A stretch of 6,599 nt of DNA from Clostridia bacterium (GCA_028690885.1 JAQVAJ010000092.1:1-6599); one strand, 5' to 3'; positions 1 through 6,599 are shown, counted from the stretch's first letter. Notes: a model not told the origin generated them from the sequence alone. Translations and numbers: made by a program.

Positions 1-1112
1 CCTACATAGTGTAGAAAATGGTCCTTGGAAATACTACCAAGATCACCTGTAAGATAAACTTTCTTATTAGCCTCTGGCAGAAAAATTAACTTTTCTTTTG
101 TCTCTGTTTCAAGGTTCACATAGCCCAGTGACAATCCTTGACCTGAAATTGCAATTTCCCCAACAGTGCCATCCAAAACAATATGATGGTTTTCATCAAG
201 TATATAAATATCCGTATTCTTGATCGGAAGTCCAATATGAACAGATTTGCTTTTTGTGAGATACGCGATACTTGACCATATTGTTGTTTCAGTTGGACCA
301 TACATATTATATATCTCTACTTTTGAATTGCGCTGAAGCCGTTGGAGCATCTCTAAGGGGAGTTGCTCACCGCCCAGCATGATGATCTGAATATTTTTCA
401 AGAAATCCAAGGTATCATCAGCATGGAAAAGCAACTGCAGTCTGGACGGCGTCATTTGAAGAATCTCTGCTTTTTCTCTTTTAATCAGCCGTACCATATG
501 TCTAGGGCTTTTTTGCTCTTCTTCATTCGCCAAAATTACAGTAAGACCCTTGCAAAGTGCAACAACACTTTCAAGCAGGAAAATATCAAAAGAAACTGTT
601 GTTAAGCATGCAATCTTTTTTCCCGGTGAAAGAGGAACCACTTCTGAAACACCTTCCATGAAGTTTTCCAAAGCACTCCATGATACCATAATACCTTTGG
701 GAATTCCCGTTGATCCTGAGGTATAAAGAATATAGGCAATACTATCGCTACCACCAGAAGGTTCAGGCAGTTTGCCTTCTTTTAAGTGCTCAAATATGAT
801 CTTATTGGGATATTCTAATGTATCATAGTATTTTTCATTTGTAATTACTACTTCCATCTGGCTGTCTTGCAGCATATAATTTGTTCTGTTTACAGCATTA
901 CTATGGTCTATCGGTAAAAATGTAATACCTGATTCTAACATTGCCATAAGCAAAATTAATAATTCAACTGAACGATCAACCATCACAGCAGCGGACCCAA
1001 TTCCAGACAATGCAGATTGATAAATATCCATCTGCCTGCGAATTTCTTTATATAAATAAATCTTATTATTAAATATAATTTTTGCTTCATTATGCAATTT
1101 AAAATTGTTCAT
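1..1112 (-). CDS. Nonribosomal peptide synthetase, N-terminal adenylation domain, predicted glycine-activating (partial, 3' end outside window)
   Basis: This gene encodes an amino-acid-activating adenylation domain, which forms an aminoacyl-AMP and loads it onto a carrier protein. 370 codons are visible with no stop, and the gene continues beyond base 1. Motifs seen: A1-like IYLYKEI (residues 18-24), A2 around FLPID (65-69), A3 YTSGSTGIPKG (130-140), A4 FDIF (175-178), A5 NMYGPTETTIW (269-279), A6 GEIAISGQG (318-326) and A7 VYLTGDL (352-358). The A8 hinge and the catalytic lysine A10 are cut off. Aligned by eye to the GrsA pocket positions, the specificity residues are D176, I177, L180, Q219, M245, G247, M270, I278 and W279, nearly the glycine code DILQLGLIW(K). 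The ATG at 1112 is chosen because AAAGGGA lies upstream; in-frame ATGs at 1142 and 1151 would add 10 or 13 residues. No condensation domain precedes it, and the stretch before A1 is shorter than usual. It could be an initiation module (adenylation-carrier) or a stand-alone adenylation enzyme. The family is near certain; the glycine prediction is moderate. Confidence 0.93.
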   Translation of the reverse strand, partial: MNNFKLHNEAKIIFNNKIYLYKEIRRQMDIYQSALSGIGSAAVMVDRSVELLILLMAMLESGITFLPIDHSNAVNRTNYMLQDSQMEVVITNEKYYDTLEYPNKIIFEHLKEGKLPEPSGGSDSIAYILYTSGSTGIPKGIMVSWSALENFMEGVSEVVPLSPGKKIACLTTVSFDIFLLESVVALCKGLTVILANEEEQKSPRHMVRLIKREKAEILQMTPSRLQLLFHADDTLDFLKNIQIIMLGGEQLPLEMLQRLQRNSKVEIYNMYGPTETTIWSSIAYLTKSKSVHIGLPIKNTDIYILDENHHIVLDGTVGEIAISGQGLSLGYVNLETETKEKLIFLPEANKKVYLTGDLGSISKDHFLHYV

Positions 1113-1122
1113 TGTTATATTT

Positions 1123-1129
1123 TCCCTTT
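1123..1129 (-). promoter_or_regulatory. Ribosome binding site of the synthetase gene
   Basis: On the minus strand AAAGGGA lies with its GGG 11 bases before the ATG at 1112. The spacing is slightly long, but this is the only Shine-Dalgarno-like sequence near any of the three in-frame ATGs (1112, 1142, 1151), so it decides the start. A TAA stop sits directly upstream of the ATG at 1151 and closes the frame. Confidence 0.6.
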
Positions 1130-1170
1130 CATTGATATTCATAAAAATCATTTATATTTATATCTCTAAT

Positions 1171-1193
1171 TGTGAAAGCATTTCATAGTCACA
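1171..1193. repeat. Small inverted repeat between transporter and synthetase genes
   Basis: The 92-base gap between the second transporter and the synthetase gene holds an inverted repeat TGTGA-N13-TCACA. A second palindrome is nested inside it at 1173-1185 (TGAAA, GCA, TTTCA). The inner element resembles a catabolite-responsive (cre) site that is one base too short. It could be an operator or a weak RNA hairpin. No T-rich tail follows it in the minus direction, so it is not an intrinsic terminator. The arms are only five bases, so chance is a real possibility in AT-rich DNA. I saw no well-spaced -35/-10 pair in this gap. Confidence 0.25.
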
Positions 1194-1204
1194 TTCTATT
1201 TTAT

Positions 1205-2977
1205 CTATTCATACCATTGACTCTGTGCAATATACATTTGTGCATACACCTTATTTTGATTCATTAGTTCCTCATGGGTGCCTGATTCAACTAATTTCCC
1301 TTGTGATAAAACTAAGATTCTGTCTGCCAGTTTAGTTGAACCCAAACGATGTGTAATAAGTATCGCGGTTTTATTCTTAGATAACTCCGCAAACTGTCTG
1401 TATATATTTGACTCTTCTATTGGATCTACAGCCGCAGTTGGTTCATCAAGAAGAATAATTTCATGACTTCGGTAATATCCCCGTGCAATTGCAACCCGCT
1501 GCCATTGTCCGCCTGATAGCTCAACACCATCAAACTCTCTTGAAAGCATAGTATGCAAACCGTCAGTAAAACTTTGATCTGTTATATTAAGGCCAGATTT
1601 ACTAAGTGCGTCTTTAATGTTGTTTTCGTCTGTATCAAACGTTGTGTTACTGATATGTACATTATCTCGCAGAGTCATCTGATACTTTTGATATTTCTGA
1701 AATACAGCCGAAACCCCTTCAAACGCTGCGTCACGGTTTACATCCGCTATATTTTTACCCCCTAACAACACTTGCCCTTCTGTAGGATCAAATAAGCCCA
1801 CCAAGATCCGCCCCAGCGTAGTTTTCCCTGACCCATTTTCACCAACAATCGCAATCGTTTCTCCAGGAGATATCTTGAAATTCACAGAATCCAAAGCCTT
1901 ATAACTGGACCCTGGATATTGAAAAGTAATATTTTCTACGACAATCCCTGCATTTCGTGAAATTTGGTATTCCGGTCGTTCAATAACTGGATACTCAATA
2001 AAATCTACGAAATTACGTACAGACCCAAGGCTATGGGACGCATTATTAATATGAATACATATTGCTTCATTCATTGTGTCAAACATAGTCCCAATGGATG
2101 CAAACACTGCAGCAAACGCACCAATACTTATATCTTGCTTAAGAACTGCGTAAACCAGTAAAATTAATACACCTCCATATCCAAGGAGAGTTAATGTTTT
2201 GGTTATAGCTTCTAACTGCCTTGACTTTTTTTGCGTATCCCAGGTTGCGTCCTGGAGACGAAGTATAGTGCCCACCAATTTCCCTTTTAAAAACCCGTAA
2301 ATCCCCAATAACCTTGTCTCTTTAAAGTAGGAAATACCACAAATCGCATCAGTATAGTGCCAGTAAGTTCTTCTTATCGGAGCAACTTTATCTTCCATTT
2401 TAGAAAAAATCCCTGTACGGATAATCTGAGAAAGCATGGTTGGAATAAAAGCCAATAAAAGTATCAATGCCAACATCGGATTTAGATTAAACAAGTAGAT
2501 ACTCATAAAGATAATATAAGGCAAATAATAAATAAAAATTACCATGGAAACACCAAGGAAGTAATAGGCGTTAAGCATGCCGCTATGCGCTTTATTCATT
2601 GTGTCGAGAAATTCATGAGATTCAAACAGGATAGGATCAAGCTGCGCTGATTTTTCAATAATTTTTTCAGTATATTTCCGTTTGACTTTTTCACCCAATG
2701 CTTCACTTAAAAAATTATCTATCCCGTTTATAATATGGCTACCAACAATAACCATACCCACTAAAATAAGCATAGTAATGATATCTGCGGTTATGCTTTT
2801 TCCTTTAATCCCCAATTCAATTTCATCAAAAAACATTTGTAATGCAAGGGTTAAAAAAGCGCTTGATAATCCATTCAGTATAACAAAGATAATGTATATG
2901 CTATAATGGATTGGCGCTGCCGAAAAAGATATTTTAAAAAGCTTAAGCGCTATATAAATAAACGATTTTCTTTTCAT
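1205..2977 (-). CDS. ABC exporter half-transporter (membrane domain plus ATPase), second of the pair
   Basis: This is an ATP-driven export protein of 590 residues in the cytoplasmic membrane, with the usual size and order of a half-size exporter: an N-terminal membrane domain (about 1-310) and a C-terminal nucleotide-binding domain (about 345-590). Hydrophobic spans are visible near residues 26-48, 66-85, 140-160, 165-185, 262-280 and 285-300. The ATPase domain is intact: A-loop tyrosine Y354, Walker A GENGSGKTT (379-387), Q-loop Q427, signature LSGGQ (487-491), Walker B ending in D511 with catalytic E512, D-loop D518 and switch histidine H543. The ATG at 2977 overlaps the TGA of the previous gene (ATGA) and has a G-rich Shine-Dalgarno five bases away; a GTG at 2986 would add only three residues. 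The neighbouring half-transporter suggests a heterodimer. The likely cargo is the peptide made by the adjacent synthetase, which is inferred from context only. Confidence 0.93.
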   Translation of the reverse strand: MKRKSFIYIALKLFKISFSAAPIHYSIYIIFVILNGLSSAFLTLALQMFFDEIELGIKGKSITADIITMLILVGMVIVGSHIINGIDNFLSEALGEKVKRKYTEKIIEKSAQLDPILFESHEFLDTMNKAHSGMLNAYYFLGVSMVIFIYYLPYIIFMSIYLFNLNPMLALILLLAFIPTMLSQIIRTGIFSKMEDKVAPIRRTYWHYTDAICGISYFKETRLLGIYGFLKGKLVGTILRLQDATWDTQKKSRQLEAITKTLTLLGYGGVLILLVYAVLKQDISIGAFAAVFASIGTMFDTMNEAICIHINNASHSLGSVRNFVDFIEYPVIERPEYQISRNAGIVVENITFQYPGSSYKALDSVNFKISPGETIAIVGENGSGKTTLGRILVGLFDPTEGQVLLGGKNIADVNRDAAFEGVSAVFQKYQKYQMTLRDNVHISNTTFDTDENNIKDALSKSGLNITDQSFTDGLHTMLSREFDGVELSGGQWQRVAIARGYYRSHEIILLDEPTAAVDPIEESNIYRQFAELSKNKTAILITHRLGSTKLADRILVLSQGKLVESGTHEELMNQNKVYAQMYIAQSQWYE

Positions 2978-4758
2978 CTGTACCACCCCACCTGGTTTTC
3001 ATACATTTCATAATAAGTTGCTTTTTGGTCCATCAGATATTGATGTGTACCCTGTTCAATGACTTTTCCATCATCAAAAACATATATAATATCTGCCAGT
3101 TTTGTAGAGCCCAATCGATGGCTGATAAAAATCGTGGTTTGATTGGACATGATATGGCTAAATTTTTGATATATATCGCTTTCTGCAACCGGATCCAGAG
3201 CAGCAGTTGGCTCGTCCAGAATTTTTACGGGTGACACGCTTACCATAGAACGCGCAATTGCAATTCGCTGCCATTGACCGCCCGAAATATCCTGCCCTTC
3301 TTCTGTCATCCGCCCCAAGACGCAGTCCAGTCCTCCCGGCAACTTCTCTGCCAGATCATCTAAGCCAAGGAGTTCTAATCGCTCATTAATATGTAACTGA
3401 TCATCTTCATAATTAATATTTCCGATTCGAATGTTTTCCCGCATTGTAATTCCATATCGTGCATAATCCTGAAAAATTGCAGAATACATGGACTTCAACT
3501 CTTTATGGCTGAAGTCACGAATGTCCTTTCCATTAATTCGAATGGAGCCTTCATAGGAGCTATATAACCCAGTTATCAATTTAACTACTGTCGTTTTACC
3601 AGCGCCGTTTTTCCCTACAAATGCATATTGTTTTCCATTTTCAATCTTTAGTGATAAATTTTTAAGTATATATGTATCCGTACCTGGATACTTAAAACTG
3701 ACATTGTCCAACTCCAACAATTTAAAATCAAATGGCGATGATGGTACTGTTAATACATCATTTTCCTCACTTAACTGCATAAACTTTGTATATTCTTTTA
3801 TATATTCATTTGCAATAACCAATCCATCCACATAGCCATTCATATCCCAAGACATAATTTGAACAATGCTGAAACAAGCTTGGATCAAAGACGCAAATAT
3901 ACCGAATGAAATTTCACCTACAATGACAGGATTTAACAAAACTGCTATAATAGCTATAGAAACAAATGCAGTAGCCACGCTGCTAGATTCCAACTTAATA
4001 AACCATTTTTTCTTAGTTTTAAATTCAAGCTGCCTAGCCGTTTCATAATGCTTATCCCATTTTTCAGTTACAAAATCCGTGTATTTAAACAAGCTGCGCT
4101 CATCAGCTGCATCACGCCCAGTAAGTAACTGCGATAGATATTCATGTCGTCTTTTATTCTGACTTACTTCTTTTCCGACCTCATATGAATTTTTGCTGCC
4201 TTTAAACGCTATATAAAACATAGGCAGTGAAAAAACTAGGATTACAATGGCAGCCCACCATACGTGCGTTAATATGATAGCAATTACACCGATGATCCTA
4301 ATAATCAGGGAAAAGCTATTCATCAACAGCTGTAAAGATTGCAGAAAACGTTTCTCTGGTTCACCGCACACCCTTGAAATTAAATCATGGATTTTAGGGT
4401 TTTCCATATGTTTATACTCTAGTCGGGCTTGCTTTTCTAATAATCGCACGCGTAGCGTTTGTAAAAGCCTTAATTCAATACGCAGCCATTGTTTGCTTAT
4501 AAATATTCCAGAAAGCCATTGATATGCAATTAATAAAACAACAAAAGCAAACTGTAAGCGTACCGCAGAAATCTCTACTCGGCCGTTAAAATATAATATT
4601 GTTTTATTTATAAAGTTTGCGTTCACTAAAATCTGTAATGTTGGAATTATTGCTGTAATAATAACTTGAATGAAACACACACAGCATAATAACGGTGCAT
4701 GTTTAAATGGAATTCGTATATAATCCAATAATGTATATTTTTTAATAGCATTCTTCAT
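2974..4758 (-). CDS. ABC exporter half-transporter (membrane domain plus ATPase), first of the pair
   Basis: This is a half-size ABC exporter of 594 residues with a membrane domain (about 1-310) followed by an ATPase domain (about 345-594). Hydrophobic spans are seen near residues 23-45, 70-87, 150-165, 166-185, 262-278 and 282-302. ATPase motifs: Walker A GKNGAGKTT (382-390), Q-loop Q430, signature ISGGQ (491-495, isoleucine instead of the usual leucine), Walker B ending in D515 with catalytic E516, D-loop D522 and switch histidine H547. The Walker B strand reads V-K-I-L before the aspartate, so a lysine sits in a normally hydrophobic strand. The ATG at 4758 is preferred because GAGGTG lies nine bases upstream and the gene then starts four bases after the glycosyltransferase stop; a GTG at 4770 would add four residues but lacks a good ribosome site. 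The protein shares the HRLGSTKLAD block after the switch histidine and a Q-x-x-W-Y tail with its neighbour, which supports a paralogous, probably heterodimeric pair. The substrate is unknown. Confidence 0.93.
   Translation of the reverse strand: MKNAIKKYTLLDYIRIPFKHAPLLCCVCFIQVIITAIIPTLQILVNANFINKTILYFNGRVEISAVRLQFAFVVLLIAYQWLSGIFISKQWLRIELRLLQTLRVRLLEKQARLEYKHMENPKIHDLISRVCGEPEKRFLQSLQLLMNSFSLIIRIIGVIAIILTHVWWAAIVILVFSLPMFYIAFKGSKNSYEVGKEVSQNKRRHEYLSQLLTGRDAADERSLFKYTDFVTEKWDKHYETARQLEFKTKKKWFIKLESSSVATAFVSIAIIAVLLNPVIVGEISFGIFASLIQACFSIVQIMSWDMNGYVDGLVIANEYIKEYTKFMQLSEENDVLTVPSSPFDFKLLELDNVSFKYPGTDTYILKNLSLKIENGKQYAFVGKNGAGKTTVVKLITGLYSSYEGSIRINGKDIRDFSHKELKSMYSAIFQDYARYGITMRENIRIGNINYEDDQLHINERLELLGLDDLAEKLPGGLDCVLGRMTEEGQDISGGQWQRIAIARSMVSVSPVKILDEPTAALDPVAESDIYQKFSHIMSNQTTIFISHRLGSTKLADIIYVFDDGKVIEQGTHQYLMDQKATYYEMYENQVGWYR
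2983..2993 (-). promoter_or_regulatory. Ribosome binding site of the second half-transporter, inside the end of the first
   Basis: The minus strand reads AGGTGGGGTGG, five bases before the ATG at 2977. It lies within the last codons of the upstream transporter gene, which fits translational coupling through the ATGA overlap. It supports the ATG at 2977 over the GTG at 2986, which lies inside this G-rich element. Confidence 0.6.
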
Positions 4759-4762
4759 TAAA

Positions 4763-6463
4763 TTATGCACCTCGCTTGGTAAAATAAGTAAATCCGTGCT
4801 TTAAAAGCCACATAAAGCTTCGCCGTAATATATTTATATTTATATTTTTATATTTATTGTATAAAGCATTCAATGACATTCCTGTGTTCCCGCTATTGTT
4901 AATATCCTGTAAAATTATCAAAGCACAATCTGCCTCCTGCAGGTGCTTTTCCAGCGAATAATGCCAAGGCATTGGTATTTTTTTAACAAGCAAATCCTTT
5001 CCTTCTACCGTGATTTTCACACAAATTGTATCATCAAGAAATGTAGTCGGGTATTCAGAGAATGCATCACAGTAAATTGGACGTAAAAAATCATATTGAT
5101 CGCGCTTGGATTGCCAGTTTGAGCAAGCATGTATTCCTTTTAGCTCGCGCCATAAGTCTTCATACTGATGAATAATTACTGGCCAGCTGAACTTTTCACG
5201 TGCTATCCTTACGGATTGCTCTGAAAGCTTCAGACGCTCCTCAGGATGGTCATACAAATTTTGTATTGCTCTTTCGAATAAAATCAAATCAACCGCAACT
5301 GATTGCCCTAACATTAGATGCTGCAATGCACTCTTATGGCTTGTCTCAGCAGGCACAAATGCTGCATCCTTAATATCAGCATCGCAATTTACCCAATAGG
5401 TCGGTATGCGATAACCCGTAACCTGATCCACAACAGTGTCTTTATATCCATCCCAGTCTGACACTACCTGTGGTACACCACATGCCATTGCTTCAATCGG
5501 CGTAATGCCAAATGTTTCTTGCAAATTGTCAATTGGAGATATAAATACATCCGCTGCAGAAAATAAGCGGTTCCTATTTTCTAAATTGTTGTCAAGAATT
5601 ATCTGAACATGATCTCCAACACCATGTTCACTCAAATAGGTCTGTATCGCAGGTACAAATTGATTCGATGCTCTGTCATGCCCTGCCAGAACCAAAAGCA
5701 TATCCTTTTTTGGATTCTTCGCCAATAAGCGTTTCAACATAATGATCATTGGCAACAAATCAGCTTTGTCATACGCAGAGAATCGTCCCACCCACAGCAA
5801 TACAAAAGCATCTTCCCTGATATCAAACATTTTTCTCATCTCATGTTTATCGCGAGGACAAAAAACCTCGGTATCTACCCCTAGAGGAACAACATCAAGC
5901 CTTCCATGGTATTCTAAGTGTACATGATGGGTCCGCTGTAACGTGTCGCTAATGTTTTCCAGCATCCGCTTAACAGCATATTTCACAGATTTCGAAGTGC
6001 AAATCAAAGAATCATAAGGACGAAAGGGAACCATTAATTTCATTAAATAAAAACTTTCAATATAGTTTGGATAACTTGCGCCATGTATTGTATATGTTAT
6101 GGGAAATGCTTGTTCGCTAAAGTGATCCCTGAAATACAGAAGCGGTATGAACTCACTCCCCACATTATGCAGAATATCCAAACTCACCTTATCCTGTCTT
6201 TGTAAAATATCATATTCAGAATAGGTATGTAGATGTATTTGTGTCATATCTTTACGTTTTAATGTTTTATATTTGCGTTCGACAGACATCTCCTGGTACT
6301 GCATAGGTTCGCAAAAAAAAGTTAGGTCCTCTGCGTTACAATGCTTCATAATCGCATTTACAGTTTCATTAACAGCTAAATCGTAACCATATACAGAATC
6401 CAAACCTGCCATTACGCGAAATGGGCTTCCCATTAAACCCAGACTTTTAATACTTTCACTCAT
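4763..6463 (-). CDS. GT-B fold glycosyltransferase (GT4-like) with an unassigned C-terminal extension
   Basis: This is a probable cytoplasmic glycosyltransferase of 566 residues that moves a sugar from a nucleotide-sugar donor to an unknown acceptor. Seen in sequence: HGASYP at 127-132 in the acceptor half, PLGVDTEVF at 193-201 (the interdomain stretch typical of GT4 enzymes), VGRF at 225-228, AGHD at 260-263, and the donor-binding E-x7-E motif in ETFGITPIE at 316-324, followed by ACGVPQVVSD. The GT core seems to end near residue 445; typical GT4 proteins are roughly 350-420 residues, so about 115 residues (451-566) are extra. I do not recognise this tail; it is rich in predicted strands, then ends in helices resembling a winged helix. 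The ATG at 6463 is chosen for its AGGAGG at seven-base spacing; a TTG at 6514 would add 17 residues and lies in a hairpin. It is the first gene of the visible operon. A tailoring role on the synthetase product is inferred. Confidence 0.88.
   Translation of the reverse strand: MSESIKSLGLMGSPFRVMAGLDSVYGYDLAVNETVNAIMKHCNAEDLTFFCEPMQYQEMSVERKYKTLKRKDMTQIHLHTYSEYDILQRQDKVSLDILHNVGSEFIPLLYFRDHFSEQAFPITYTIHGASYPNYIESFYLMKLMVPFRPYDSLICTSKSVKYAVKRMLENISDTLQRTHHVHLEYHGRLDVVPLGVDTEVFCPRDKHEMRKMFDIREDAFVLLWVGRFSAYDKADLLPMIIMLKRLLAKNPKKDMLLVLAGHDRASNQFVPAIQTYLSEHGVGDHVQIILDNNLENRNRLFSAADVFISPIDNLQETFGITPIEAMACGVPQVVSDWDGYKDTVVDQVTGYRIPTYWVNCDADIKDAAFVPAETSHKSALQHLMLGQSVAVDLILFERAIQNLYDHPEERLKLSEQSVRIAREKFSWPVIIHQYEDLWRELKGIHACSNWQSKRDQYDFLRPIYCDAFSEYPTTFLDDTICVKITVEGKDLLVKKIPMPWHYSLEKHLQEADCALIILQDINNSGNTGMSLNALYNKYKNININILRRSFMWLLKHGFTYFTKRGA
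4768..4773 (-). promoter_or_regulatory. Ribosome binding site of the first half-transporter
   Basis: GAGGTG on the minus strand lies nine bases before the ATG at 4758 and inside the last codons of the glycosyltransferase gene. It matches the GAGGTG part of the extended Shine-Dalgarno sequence and selects the ATG at 4758 over the GTG at 4770. Confidence 0.6.
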
Positions 6464-6470
6464 CCTTTTA

Positions 6471-6476
6471 CCTCCT
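6471..6476 (-). promoter_or_regulatory. Ribosome binding site of the glycosyltransferase gene
   Basis: A perfect AGGAGG lies seven bases upstream of the ATG at 6463. It falls inside the longer reading frame that would begin at TTG 6514, so it argues strongly for the shorter 566-residue protein. Confidence 0.85.
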
Positions 6477-6501
6477 CGTATTATTAAGTAGTAGTGTTTA
6501 T

Positions 6502-6519
6502 AGTCCCTCTCCAAGGACT
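6502..6519 (-). other. Leader hairpin upstream of the glycosyltransferase gene
   Basis: The minus-strand RNA AGUCCUUGGAGAGGGACU can fold into a seven-pair stem (one G-U pair) with a GGAG tetraloop, about 40 bases before the start codon. It has no U-tract, so it is not an intrinsic terminator. It may affect translation or mRNA stability, or be incidental. Confidence 0.35.
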
Positions 6520-6599
6520 TAATGCTATAATTTTCACAGACGCTGTGGATTAGTATTTACCTCCTAACGCTAGACGTTTTTAGAAAGGCAATAACCACA

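Larger units (their letters stand above)
6464..6599 (-). other. Leader region before the first gene; no supported gene
   Basis: These 136 bases hold the ribosome binding site and hairpin described separately, a small palindrome CACAG-N3-CTGTG at 6535-6547, and a second AGGAGG at 6560-6565 with no start codon at normal spacing. Two minus frames are open from the right edge to stops at 6570-6572 and 6557-6559, so the tail of an upstream gene could lie here, but nothing identifies the frame. No well-formed promoter with a proper -35/-10 spacing was found by eye; the promoter is probably further upstream. Confidence 0.5.

Noticed and set aside
116..301. Minus-strand frame of 61 codons within the adenylation domain
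   Set aside because: It is an out-of-frame shadow of the synthetase reading frame, which carries motifs A5 to A7 across the same bases.
363..605. Plus-strand open frame of 80 codons, and the other plus-strand frames of 60-91 codons at 1278-1466, 1553-1765, 1964-2161, 2682-2906, 3025-3234, 3866-4048, 4247-4522 and 5742-5927
   Set aside because: All lie antisense to well-supported minus-strand genes with clear family motifs, and their translations show no recognisable domain.
1113..1204. Intrinsic terminator between the second transporter and the synthetase gene
   Set aside because: The available stems are only about five pairs and no U-tract follows in the minus direction.
6464..6514. TTG at 6514 as the glycosyltransferase start (17 extra residues)
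   Set aside because: The added codons contain a perfect AGGAGG seven bases before ATG 6463, and the TTG sits inside the leader hairpin without its own ribosome site.
6464..6599. Sigma-A type promoter in the leader
   Set aside because: TATAGC and TATAAA hexamers occur, but none has a recognisable -35 element 16-18 bases upstream.
1..6599. CRISPR array, tRNA, rRNA, insertion sequence or attachment site
   Set aside because: No regularly spaced direct repeats, cloverleaf-like sequence, transposase motifs or terminal inverted repeats were seen.

Overview
This AT-rich window has strong AGGAGG-type ribosome binding sites and tightly packed genes, all on the minus strand. Together with the protein families, this suggests a low-GC Gram-positive bacterium (Bacillota, probably Clostridia). 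That placement is inference from composition and style; no taxonomic marker gene is present.

Read in the direction of transcription (right to left), the layout is as follows. Bases 6599-6464 are a leader with no convincing gene; it holds a short hairpin, an unused second Shine-Dalgarno sequence and the perfect Shine-Dalgarno of the first gene. Bases 6463-4763 encode a GT-B fold (GT4-like) glycosyltransferase of 566 residues with a C-terminal extension of about 115 residues that I do not recognise. Bases 4758-2974 and 2977-1205 encode two complete half-size ABC exporters (membrane domain plus ATPase domain), translationally coupled by an ATGA overlap. A 92-base gap follows with a small inverted repeat and no terminator. 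Bases 1112-1 hold the start of a nonribosomal peptide synthetase that begins directly with an adenylation domain and runs off the left edge before motif A8. Its readable specificity residues are D-I-L-Q-M-G-M-I-W, close to the glycine signature.

Together the genes look like the export and tailoring front end of a nonribosomal peptide cluster. The synthetase would make a peptide, with glycine activated by its first adenylation domain; the glycosyltransferase could attach a sugar to that peptide or to a carrier; and the two half-transporters, probably a heterodimer, would export it or give self-protection. The product cannot be named from this window because the rest of the synthetase lies to the left and whatever precedes the glycosyltransferase lies to the right. 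The co-directional, overlapping arrangement supports one operon for the first three genes, with the synthetase gene either read through or started in the 92-base gap.
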